Notes under the pieces: model-generated | What the model saw: the letters and a program-made list of their open reading frames with translations, nothing else | Told to the model about the DNA's origin: nothing | The model's database searches: none | Assembly (NCBI GenBank): GCA_002254335.1 | Contig: NIVA01000211.1 | Location: forward strand, 1-6,769 | DNA length: 6,769 nt | Origin: Bacteroidetes bacterium 4572_114 | GTDB taxonomy: Bacteria > Bacteroidota > Bacteroidia > Bacteroidales > 4484-276 | Direction: 5' to 3' | Program-made: the position numbers and the translations under genes | Shown here: one piece after another, positions 1-6,754 of the stretch | Numbering within the stretch: position 1 is the first letter of the stretch | Layout: each line of letters starts with the position of its first letter

Positions 1-479
1 TTTTGGCCTTTCTTCACATCCTGTCCTGTAAAATTGATAAACAGTTTTTCAATCCTTCCGCCAAAACGTGCTGTCAGTTCCGAAATATTCCTTTCGTCGG
101 GCTTAACAGTACCTAGCAGGAAAACAGTCCTTTCCGGCTTTCCTTTTTTTACAATGGTTGTTTCCACCTCAGCAAGTTTCATTGCAGCCTGGCTCATTTG
201 CACTTCCTCCGGTGCGGCAGCTTCCTCCTTCATATCATTTTCAAGGGGGATCAGATCCATACCGCAAATCGGGCATTGGCCCGCTTCGTCCTTTTTAATT
301 TGTGGGTGCATGGAGCATGTCCAGACTGTCTTTTCCTGTCCTGTTTCCAATTCATGATTGTGTCCATCTTCAATAACAGTATTTCCCGATCCATTGAAAA
401 ATAACCATCCAAAGATTAATCCGGCCACCAATGCAATGGCCATGATTCCGATTTCGCGTTTGTTTAATTTTATTTTCAT
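1..479 (-). CDS. cusB: CusB-type RND efflux periplasmic adaptor with N-terminal heavy-metal-binding domain (3' end outside window)
   Basis: This is the membrane-fusion subunit that links the inner-membrane RND pump to the outer-membrane channel. I translated it from the ATG at 479; 159 codons stay open to the window edge, so the C-terminal part is missing. Residues 9-28 form a hydrophobic signal anchor or signal peptide without a lipobox cysteine. Residues 54-80 match the short heavy-metal-binding domain often fused to Bacteroidota CusB proteins: TCSMHP (C55, M57, H58) followed by CPICGMDLIPLE (C69, C72, M74). From about residue 93 the usual adaptor start follows, with a VKPDERN strand and GGRIEKLFINFTGQDVKKGQ at the barrel-lipoyl boundary. 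The start lies 25 bases after the TolC-like gene, behind an A-rich leader and no Shine-Dalgarno sequence, so it is the third gene of the pump operon. No separate CusF-like chaperone is seen; the fused domain may do that job (inference). Metal specificity, Cu/Ag rather than divalent ions, is inferred from CusA. Confidence 0.93.
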   Translation of the reverse strand, partial: MKIKLNKREIGIMAIALVAGLIFGWLFFNGSGNTVIEDGHNHELETGQEKTVWTCSMHPQIKKDEAGQCPICGMDLIPLENDMKEEAAAPEEVQMSQAAMKLAEVETTIVKKGKPERTVFLLGTVKPDERNISELTARFGGRIEKLFINFTGQDVKKGQ

Positions 480-504
480 TGTTTTTATTTTTTCAATGTT
501 TAAA

Positions 505-1755
505 TTATTTTCCCATCAAATATTCCATAAATGCCACTGCAGCATTTTTATCGGCCCTTGCCTTTTCCAGTTCCAGGGTGTATTTCAATAGCCGTCGTTC
601 CATTCTCAGGATTTCTTCAAAATTTTTATTCTGTGTTGAATACTCCGTTTGAAGAATTTGCATGGCCTGATTAGCCAAAATACTTTGCCGTTTGTTCAAG
701 TCAAGCCTTCTGTCGGCATCCTTGTAATTTTTGTTTGTATTTTCAAAAAGCGTTTCCAGCACATTCTTCTTTTCCACTTTTTGATTCGTTACGGACTTTT
801 GAAGATAAACAGCTTCGTTTACCATCGCGTTGTATTTTTTACGGTACAATGGAATGGTAAGCCCGATCTTCGGGAACAGGATGGCATCCTTTCCCGACTG
901 CTTTGCTTCCAGGGCAGGATTTTCCGATTTTCCAATGAAGATATAATCCACCCCGACCGAAAAAGCGGGCAGCCCTGATTTACGCGATGCTTGTTCTTTG
1001 CTCACAAAAGACTGAAACTGAAAATCGTAACTCAGCAACTGATGGTTATTGGTATAAATACTATCGAGTAATGATTGCTTATCATATGGGAATTCTTCAG
1101 CCCAAAGCGAGTCGGGAATTTCCACTTCAGTATTTTCATCATTGTCCAGCAAATTATTGAATTCAACCAATTGCACAAAATACTGATCGCGTAAAAGTGC
1201 AAGTTGATTTTCGAGGTCGGCAATTTCCATTTCAATTCGTAATTCGTCAACCGCCGATGCAAGGCCTGCTTCAACTTTAATCAAAGCCAGTACATTAAAG
1301 GAGTTAAGGATGTCAATATTCTCCCTGATCTTTTGGATAGCTTTTTCAGTAAAATAGAGATTATAATAGCTGGCTTTCACGTCATAAAACAATTTCGATT
1401 TTGTCTCCTCAAAGGCTTCATATTTTGCTTTTGCCTGATGAACAGCCACATCCTCTTTTGCACCAAGGGTACCAAACCAGGGAAACATCTGCGTCAGGGA
1501 TATTTTTGCATTCTGTGGCCCGACACGGGTTTCAACAGGTTGGATAAAATACCCAAATGCAAATTGAGGATCGGGCAGTGTCCCTACTTGCGGGGCTACC
1601 TCAAGGGCAGCAAGGTATTGATTGAATCTTGCCCGTAAGCCGGGATTGTTTTCGGCTGCTATTTTAAGGTATTGGTTTAAAATTTCCTGTGATTGTGCAA
1701 CACCCGAAAACACCATCAGGAACAGAAGGATTAAGTAATTATATCTTGTTTTCAT
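505..1755 (-). CDS. TolC/CusC-type outer-membrane efflux channel
   Basis: This 416-residue protein is the outer-membrane factor that completes the tripartite efflux pump. Residues 1-20 are a signal peptide (basic MKTRYNY, then a hydrophobic core ending SGVA), with likely cleavage before QSQ. There is no lipobox cysteine, so unlike E. coli CusC it is not expected to be a lipoprotein. LPDP at 60-63 and QMFPWFGTLGAKE at 89-101 are characteristic of TolC-like proteins paired with Bacteroidota metal RND pumps. The remainder is the expected two-fold pattern of long coiled helices (about 102-205 and 310-405), interrupted by beta-strand-like segments such as FSVGVDYIF (265-273) and FPKIGLTIPLY (294-304). 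The length is normal for the family. The ATG at 1755 is 10 bases after the cusA stop, and the stop is 25 bases before the adaptor gene, so all three are probably cotranscribed. Confidence 0.93.
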   Translation of the reverse strand: MKTRYNYLILLFLMVFSGVAQSQEILNQYLKIAAENNPGLRARFNQYLAALEVAPQVGTLPDPQFAFGYFIQPVETRVGPQNAKISLTQMFPWFGTLGAKEDVAVHQAKAKYEAFEETKSKLFYDVKASYYNLYFTEKAIQKIRENIDILNSFNVLALIKVEAGLASAVDELRIEMEIADLENQLALLRDQYFVQLVEFNNLLDNDENTEVEIPDSLWAEEFPYDKQSLLDSIYTNNHQLLSYDFQFQSFVSKEQASRKSGLPAFSVGVDYIFIGKSENPALEAKQSGKDAILFPKIGLTIPLYRKKYNAMVNEAVYLQKSVTNQKVEKKNVLETLFENTNKNYKDADRRLDLNKRQSILANQAMQILQTEYSTQNKNFEEILRMERRLLKYTLELEKARADKNAAVAFMEYLMGK

Positions 1756-1765
1756 GTTATTAACT

Positions 1766-4700
1766 TTATCTATTCGTTTCTAATGAGGTTAATTTTAACT
1801 TCTTCGCTTTTTTAAGCTGCTTTTCTTTATTCATACTAAAAAGCACCGGAACTACGAACATTGTCATTACTTGCAACAGCATTCCACCAAATGAGGGTAT
1901 TGCCATGGGTATCATAATATCAGAGCCTTTTCCCACAGAAGAGAGCACAGGGATCAATGCGATGATTGCCGTGGAAGCTGTCATCATTGCGGGGCGGACC
2001 CTTTTGCTTCCGGCATGGAGTACCGATTCCCGGATTTGTTCAACTGTTTTTGGTTTTTCTTTGTCGAAAACCTGGGTAAGATAGGTTCCCATTATAACAC
2101 CATCGTCCGTGGCAATCCCAAATAGCGCAATAAACCCCACCCAGACCGCCACACTAAGGTTAATGGTGTGCATCTGGAAAAGGTCGCGCATATTGATGCC
2201 GGCAAATGAAAAGTTCATGAACCAACCCTGGCTGTATAGCCATATCATAATAAACCCACCGGCAAATGCAACGAAAATCCCGGAAAACACCATGGAAGAT
2301 GTGGCAACCGAATGAAACTGGAAATAGAGGATCAGGAATATCATCAATAAGGAGATGGGAACCACCAGTAATAAACGTTTTGTGGCCCGTATCTGATTCT
2401 CGTAATTTCCTGTGAACACATAACTGACCCCGGCCGGTAACATAAATTCACCGTTTTCCATTTTTTCATTAAACAGTTTTTGCGCATCTTCCACCACATC
2501 CACTTCGGCAAAATTCTCTTTCTTATCAAAAATCACATATCCCACGAGGAAAGTATCTTCGCTTTTTATCAATTGTGGTCCACGTGTGTATGTAATTTCA
2601 GCGAGTTCACCCAATGGAACCTGAACACCTGAAGGTGTTGGTATCAGGATTGTTTTCAAGTCATCGGGGCTGTCCCTGTATTCACGGGCATAACGCACCC
2701 GGACAGGAAAACGTTCGCGGCCTTCGACAGTCATTGTAAGGGCCATACCGCCGATGGCACTGCTCAATACAGTTTGAAAATCTTTAATAGTCAATCCATA
2801 CCGTGAAATGGCATCACGGTTAATGTCAATTTCTATGTAAGGTTTTCCAACCACCCTGTCGGCAAAGACAGAGGCAGGTTGTACACCAGGGACTTCTTTC
2901 AACAGGCTTTCAATTTGATAGCCCACCTTTTCAATGGTTTCCAGATCAGGGCCAAAAACTTTGATCCCCATGGGGGCCCTCATTCCCGTCTGCAACATCA
3001 CCAAACGAGTTTGGATAGGCTGTAATTTTGGTGCGGAAGTCAGGCCCGGCACCTTGGATTCTGCCAATATATTTTTCCAAATATCATCCGAAGATTTAAT
3101 ATGATCGCGCCATTGCCTGAAATATTCCCCATTTTTGTCTTCAATAAGTTCTTCCTTATTTATTACCCTGAACCCTTCTTCCTTTGGATTGTATGTTGAA
3201 CCGTTGTTCAACATAAAGGCATCCTTATCGTCTACCTTAAAACGCATCCGGTGGCCTTCTTCGTTAAGCATATACTCCGAGCGGTAGTTAATCAGGTTTT
3301 CGTACATGGAAACCGGTGCAGGGTCAAGTGCCGAATTTACCCTTCCCCATTTACCCACCACACTTTCCACTTCGGGAATGGAATTTATCCTTTTGTCAAG
3401 GATACGGATCACTTCCAGGTTTTCTTCATTATCAAAACCTGCGGGAATCACCCCAAAGATTCTGTCAAAACCCTGCCAGGTTGTTATCCCCAATAAAATC
3501 ACCAGGATTGGGATAATCAGAAATTTCCATTTGTTATTAAGTATCCATTTCAGGATTACCGGATAAAAATGGACAATACTCATCAAGAGCCCAAGTACAA
3601 CGGTAATAATAATTGTTACAAAAAGAAAATTGACAAATGTGCTGTTTTGCGCACCAAGGGGCAACCACTCAACGGTAAGGAAATAAACAATTACCAATAA
3701 AGCAATAGTCACATTGATATAGTTTACATATTGCTTTTTATTTTCAGGCCATCGGTTTTCCAATAAATTATTTATGCCAAATGCAATCAGGGCAATAGAA
3801 ACCCAGGAACCAAAGCCAATAATAAAAATAAGGCCGGCGGAAATAAGGGTTAGATTTGAAATCCGGCTCACCCGTTTTTTATCGAAACGGATATTGAAAA
3901 TGATGTGGGCAAAGGCCGGTATCATCACAATTCCGATAAATAAGGCAGAGAGCATGGCAAAGGTTTTGGTAAATGCCAGGGGGCGGAACAGTTTCCCTTC
4001 GGCGGCCTGCATGGCAAATACCGGAAGAAAACTAAACACAGTAGTTGTAAGGGCGGTAATAACTGCTGAAGCCACTTCCACCGTAGCATCATAAATAACT
4101 GTAAGCAATTGTCGTCCGTGCGCCCCTTTGTTTTCCGGCATCTCAATATGCCGGACAATATTCTCGGTAAACACGATCCCCACATCCACCATCACGCCAA
4201 TAGCAATGGCAATACCTGATAAGGCGACAATATTGGCATCCACACCAAACTGGCGCATGGTTATAAAAGTGATGAGCACACCGATGGGCAGCAAACTTGA
4301 AATAAGCAATGAGGCCCGAAGGTTCAACACCAAAATCATAACGACTATGATACTAATCAGGATTTCATGTGATAAAGCTGATTCAAGGGTTCCAAGGGTT
4401 TCCTTTATCAAACCGGTCCGGTCGTAAAACGGGATAATCCGTATCCTTGAAATTGTGCCATCCGGTAAAGTCTTGGTTGGAAGCCCGGGGGTAATTTTGG
4501 CAATGGCAGCTTTTACATTTTCGATTACTTCCAGTGGATTGGCGCCATATCGAGCCACAACCACGCCACCAACAGCTTCTGCACCACCTTTGTCGAGGCC
4601 ACCCCGCCGGGTTGCCGGGCCATAATGGATGTCGGCCACATCTTTCAAACGTACAGGTACATTATTGCGTACTGTTACCACGCTTTTTTCGAGATCTTCC

Positions 4701-5473
4701 AGGTTCTTAATATAGCCTAAAGCCCTGATCAGATATTCTGCCCGATTGAACTCGATGGTACGTGCACCAATATCAAGATTGCTCTTTTTAACCGCATTCA
4801 TTATTTGCGACACATTCACGCCATAGGCTTTCATGGCGTTTGGATCGATATCGATCTGGTATTCCTTTACGAAACCTCCAATGGAAGCTACTTCGGCCAC
4901 CCCTTTTGCAGCTGTGAGGGAATAGCTGACGTAAAAATCCTGGATGGTCCGCAATTCCTGGGGATCCCAACCTCCTGCAGGGTTACCATCTTTATCCCTG
5001 CCTTCAAGTGTGTACCAATACACCTGACCCAGGGCAGTTGCATCCGGGCCAAGAGCCGGTGTTACTTCTGCCGGCAATGTACCGGATGGCAATGAATTGA
5101 GTTTCTCGAGAATACGGGTACGGCCCCAGTAGAACTCTATTCCTTCTTCAAAAATGATATAAATACTTGATACCCCGAAAATGGAATTGCTACGGATTGT
5201 CCGTACTCCGGGAATCCCAAGCAATGCAGTTGTCAATGGATAGCTGATCTGGTCTTCGATATCCTGTGGAGAACGTCCGGGCCATTGTGTATAAACAATT
5301 TGCTGGTTTTCTCCCAGGTCGGGAATGGCATCCACCGGAACAGGATCATTGGGCAAAAAGCCAATATCCCAGTTAAAAGGTGAGGTAATGATCCCCCAGG
5401 TTATAAAAGCACCGAGTGTAAGTACTGTTACCAGTTTGTTCTCAAGGAAAAATTTTATTATTTTGTTTAGCAT
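1766..5473 (-). CDS. cusA: CusA-type heavy-metal efflux RND pump, long Bacteroidota form
   Basis: This 1235-residue inner-membrane proton/metal antiporter of the HME-RND family is the motor of the tripartite pump. TM1 is at about 13-30, with a porter domain to about 365 containing PDLGENQQIV and GPDATALGQVYWYTLEG. TM2-TM6 lie at about 370-527. TM4 reads GIAIAIGVMVDVGIVFTEN (420-438), the monovalent Cu/Ag-type signature: M428, D430 and E437 match M403, D405 and E412 of E. coli CusA, M507 matches M486, and V416 replaces M391. Three or four extra hydrophobic helices lie at about 541-640, before TM7 (650-667). In the second porter domain M723 (DPAPVSM) and M826 (RLVML) match the periplasmic methionines M623 and M672. 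The segment that should carry the third one (M573) appears to be missing near residue 681. D1123 and A1162 stand where E. coli has E939 and K984. About 60 extra periplasmic residues lie at 735-795. Cu(I)/Ag(I) is the likely substrate; another soft metal cannot be excluded. Confidence 0.95.
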   Translation of the reverse strand: MLNKIIKFFLENKLVTVLTLGAFITWGIITSPFNWDIGFLPNDPVPVDAIPDLGENQQIVYTQWPGRSPQDIEDQISYPLTTALLGIPGVRTIRSNSIFGVSSIYIIFEEGIEFYWGRTRILEKLNSLPSGTLPAEVTPALGPDATALGQVYWYTLEGRDKDGNPAGGWDPQELRTIQDFYVSYSLTAAKGVAEVASIGGFVKEYQIDIDPNAMKAYGVNVSQIMNAVKKSNLDIGARTIEFNRAEYLIRALGYIKNLEDLEKSVVTVRNNVPVRLKDVADIHYGPATRRGGLDKGGAEAVGGVVVARYGANPLEVIENVKAAIAKITPGLPTKTLPDGTISRIRIIPFYDRTGLIKETLGTLESALSHEILISIIVVMILVLNLRASLLISSLLPIGVLITFITMRQFGVDANIVALSGIAIAIGVMVDVGIVFTENIVRHIEMPENKGAHGRQLLTVIYDATVEVASAVITALTTTVFSFLPVFAMQAAEGKLFRPLAFTKTFAMLSALFIGIVMIPAFAHIIFNIRFDKKRVSRISNLTLISAGLIFIIGFGSWVSIALIAFGINNLLENRWPENKKQYVNYINVTIALLVIVYFLTVEWLPLGAQNSTFVNFLFVTIIITVVLGLLMSIVHFYPVILKWILNNKWKFLIIPILVILLGITTWQGFDRIFGVIPAGFDNEENLEVIRILDKRINSIPEVESVVGKWGRVNSALDPAPVSMYENLINYRSEYMLNEEGHRMRFKVDDKDAFMLNNGSTYNPKEEGFRVINKEELIEDKNGEYFRQWRDHIKSSDDIWKNILAESKVPGLTSAPKLQPIQTRLVMLQTGMRAPMGIKVFGPDLETIEKVGYQIESLLKEVPGVQPASVFADRVVGKPYIEIDINRDAISRYGLTIKDFQTVLSSAIGGMALTMTVEGRERFPVRVRYAREYRDSPDDLKTILIPTPSGVQVPLGELAEITYTRGPQLIKSEDTFLVGYVIFDKKENFAEVDVVEDAQKLFNEKMENGEFMLPAGVSYVFTGNYENQIRATKRLLLVVPISLLMIFLILYFQFHSVATSSMVFSGIFVAFAGGFIMIWLYSQGWFMNFSFAGINMRDLFQMHTINLSVAVWVGFIALFGIATDDGVIMGTYLTQVFDKEKPKTVEQIRESVLHAGSKRVRPAMMTASTAIIALIPVLSSVGKGSDIMIPMAIPSFGGMLLQVMTMFVVPVLFSMNKEKQLKKAKKLKLTSLETNR

Positions 5474-5577
5474 GCTTATTAATTTAGAATTAAGAATAGT
5501 AACAATTTATGAAATTAATTACACATTTATTCCTGGTAAAAATAAGAAACAATGCGATCAATTAATTATTCAAAATG
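5474..5577. other. AT-rich spacer between the HYC/CC/PP gene and cusA
   Basis: These 104 bases separate the small cysteine-rich gene from cusA. I see no coding potential, no GC-rich hairpin with a U-tract and no good TAnnTTTG box toward cusA; the nearest on the minus strand is TATTTTTA, which lacks the final G and a well-spaced -33 element. TTAATT/AATTAA (5479-5484 and 5488-5493) and two AATTAATTA words are present but are expected in such AT-rich DNA. Read-through from the upstream promoter into cusA is therefore the simplest view, though a weak internal promoter is possible. Confidence 0.5.
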
Positions 5578-5955
5578 CTATAATAAGTATGCTTGATTAT
5601 AGGAAAATAACTTAGACGCAATAGGTGGGGAATGATTAATCAATAAGAATTCAAATGATTGTTTGATAGTATTGATTAAAAAGTCCGCAATCGTATTGCC
5701 TAATAAGACCAATAGATTGGAAGCCCGATCATTATCAGTTTTAATTTGATTCGTATTCTGTGAATAATCAACTTTTAGTTGATAACTCTCAGTTTTATCA
5801 TGGCAGCAAGAGCTATCTTCACAGCAGGAATCTGAAATATCAAAAAAAGAAATTGAAACCAGCTCCTCTTTACAGTAATGTTTTGAAACAACCAGCCCAA
5901 TGGTCGAAATCAAAAGAATAAAGGATAAAATTATATGACTGGTTCTTTTTAACAT
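5578..5955 (-). CDS. HYC/CC/PP-type small cysteine-rich exported protein
   Basis: This 125-residue protein has the layout of the Bacteroidota family known from annotation as HYC_CC_PP, usually found beside metal-efflux genes. Residues 1-24 are an export signal or membrane anchor (MLKR, then a hydrophobic stretch to VVS). They are followed by KHYC (H26, Y27, C28), a cysteine cluster SCCEDSSCCHD (C44, C45, C50, C51, H52), a polar linker, a hydrophobic helix-like stretch at about 79-106 and SPP (P110, P111). The ATG at 5955 is well placed about 18 bases after the predicted transcription start; the TAG stop lies 104 bases before cusA. Five cysteines and two histidines in the predicted periplasmic part suggest soft-metal binding or a redox role, but no biochemical function is known to me for this family. 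Its position between a metal-type regulator and CusA supports an accessory role in the same response. It is markedly more AT-rich than cusA. Confidence 0.85.
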   Translation of the reverse strand: MLKRTSHIILSFILLISTIGLVVSKHYCKEELVSISFFDISDSCCEDSSCCHDKTESYQLKVDYSQNTNQIKTDNDRASNLLVLLGNTIADFLINTIKQSFEFLLINHSPPIASKLFSYNQAYLL

Positions 5956-5978
5956 TTACCTAATTTTAATTCTGGCAA

Positions 5979-5986
5979 CAAAATTA
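5979..5986 (-). promoter_or_regulatory. Candidate -7 box for the HYC/CC/PP-cusA transcript
   Basis: On the minus strand this reads TAATTTTG, a full match to the Bacteroidota -7 consensus TAnnTTTG. It would start transcription near 5974 and leave a leader of about 18 bases before the ATG at 5955. No TTTG is visible at the usual -33 distance, which would suit a promoter that needs an activator. The match is short and the DNA is AT-rich, so chance is possible. Confidence 0.5.
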
Positions 5987-6005
5987 CATCTTTATAATAA
6001 TTTAG

Positions 6006-6040
6006 GATTTATATAATCTTTGAAAAGATTTATATCTTTT
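6006..6040. promoter_or_regulatory. Candidate regulator-binding site: two direct repeats 21 bp apart, overlapping a dyad
   Basis: The 9-bp word GATTTATAT occurs at 6006-6014 and again at 6027-6035, exactly 21 bp apart, about two helical turns. The second copy sits inside an 18-bp near-palindrome, AAAAGAT-TTAT-ATCTTTT (6023-6040), and a further 7-bp dyad AATCTTT-GA-AAAGATT lies at 6015-6030. With transcription from about 5974 this block covers about -32 to -66, where an AraC-type activator would normally bind. The AraC-type gene ends at 6047, directly beside it. The dyad could alternatively form a weak AU-only hairpin after that gene. Confidence 0.4.
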
Positions 6041-6046
6041 TGGTAT

Positions 6047-6616
6047 TTATACTTTATCAAGCGGTTTTCTCTTTCTGTCTTTTAGTTTTTTGTATTCTGA
6101 TGGATTTAAACCAACGATTTTTTTGAATTGGCTTGATAAGTGATGAATGCTGCTATAGCCAAGTTTCCAGGCAATCTCACTAATTGAAAGTTGATCATAA
6201 GCCAGCATTTCTTTTACTTTTTCAACCTTTTGTAAGATCATATATTTTTCGATAGTTACTCCTTGTACTGACGAAAAAAGTGAACTTAAGTAGGAATAAT
6301 CATATCCAATTTCAGAAGCTAAAAAATCAGAGAAATTTCTATTCTGCGGAATCTCCTGACCATAATGGACATATTGTATAACTTTTGTTTTGATAGTATC
6401 GATAATACGACTTTTTTTATCATCAATTAACTCAAAACCATTATTCTCAAGATTAGAAGTAAGTTTAGATTGCGTATTAATGTCCAATTTATTTTCAACA
6501 ACAACCTTTCCTAATTTAATTTCTTTTACCTTTAACCCAAGCTTTGTAATTTCTTCATTTACAACCTTTATACATCTGTCGCAAACCATATTTTTTATGT
6601 ATAAAGTAGTATTCAT
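6047..6616 (-). CDS. AraC-type transcriptional regulator with N-terminal HMA-like CxxC domain
   Basis: This 189-residue cytoplasmic DNA-binding protein probably senses the exported metal and controls the operon. Residues 1-65 look like a heavy-metal-associated ferredoxin-like fold: strand TLYIKNM, then C12-x2-C15 at the helix start, KVKEIKLGKVVVE as the middle strands and a closing GFELID. Residues 66-90 link to an AraC/XylS domain with two helix-turn-helix units, about 97-120 (FSDFLASEIGYDYSYLSSLF) and 145-166 (ISEIAWKLGYSSIHHLSSQF), ending in the family signature GLNPSEYKKLK (169-179). The canonical AraC sensor domain is absent. A TTG at 6625 would add three residues (MQY), but I prefer the ATG at 6616: the added residues precede the first strand, and the likely -7 box overlaps the TTG. 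The same HMA-plus-AraC layout is common beside metal genes in Bacteroidota. Metal identity and whether it activates or represses are inferred, not shown. Confidence 0.9.
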   Translation of the reverse strand: MNTTLYIKNMVCDRCIKVVNEEITKLGLKVKEIKLGKVVVENKLDINTQSKLTSNLENNGFELIDDKKSRIIDTIKTKVIQYVHYGQEIPQNRNFSDFLASEIGYDYSYLSSLFSSVQGVTIEKYMILQKVEKVKEMLAYDQLSISEIAWKLGYSSIHHLSSQFKKIVGLNPSEYKKLKDRKRKPLDKV

Positions 6617-6622
6617 GTATTG

Positions 6623-6630
6623 CAAAAATA
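6623..6630 (-). promoter_or_regulatory. Candidate -7 box of the regulator gene
   Basis: On the minus strand this reads TATTTTTG, matching TAnnTTTG. It would place the transcript start within a few bases of the ATG at 6616, giving an almost leaderless message and excluding the TTG at 6625 as start. No -33 TTTG is visible at the right distance, so support is moderate at best. Confidence 0.35.
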
Positions 6631-6712
6631 GTGAATTATTTATTTAGCACTCAGCATGAATTAAACAGGCTAAATATTATTTTGATGCGCTGGTAGTATT
6701 TTGTGTTTATTA

Positions 6713-6720
6713 TACCTTTG
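6713..6720 (+). promoter_or_regulatory. Candidate rightward -7 box facing out of the window
   Basis: TACCTTTG, within TTATACCTTTGTG, is a good Bacteroidota -7 match pointing to the right, toward a possible divergent transcript that begins near 6727. A TTTG at 6700-6703 is too close and one at 6681-6684 too far to be a standard -33 element. The gene it might serve lies outside the window. Confidence 0.4.
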
Positions 6721-6735
6721 TGTAACTTTATGGAA

Positions 6736-6754
6736 TACATTGCCTGCCAATGTA
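6736..6754. repeat. Perfect 7-bp inverted repeat with 5-base spacer
   Basis: TACATTG (6736-6742) and CAATGTA (6748-6754) are exact reverse complements separated by CCTGC. The 19-bp dyad lies 16 bases after the rightward -7 box, so it could be an operator or an RNA hairpin at the start of a divergent transcript. It could also belong to a longer element cut by the window edge. Confidence 0.45.

Noticed and set aside
1333..1638. Plus-strand open frame of 101 codons inside the TolC-like gene
   Set aside because: It is antisense to a well-supported gene, has no recognisable domain or signal, and has no promoter-like sequence I could see.
3774..4094. Plus-strand open frame of 106 codons inside cusA
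   Set aside because: Antisense to the conserved CusA membrane core; composition reflects the complementary codons, with no family resemblance.
5479..5493. TTAATT-TAG-AATTAA inverted repeat just before cusA
   Set aside because: Six bp made only of A and T in AT-rich DNA; expected by chance.
5325..5615. Plus-strand open frame spanning the 5' end of cusA and the spacer
   Set aside because: It overlaps the start of cusA and the end of the HYC gene on the other strand and resembles no protein.
6023..6040. AAAAGAT/ATCTTTT dyad as a transcription terminator of the regulator gene
   Set aside because: The stem has a single G-C pair and no U-tract beyond its own arm, so it would be very weak; a binding site is at least as likely.
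6617..6625. TTG at 6625 as the start of the regulator
   Set aside because: It adds only three residues before the first strand, lies inside the candidate -7 box, and a normal ATG follows at 6616.
6390..6647. Plus-strand open frame of 85 codons over the regulator's N-terminal domain
   Set aside because: Antisense to the CxxC domain, which is clearly coding on the minus strand.
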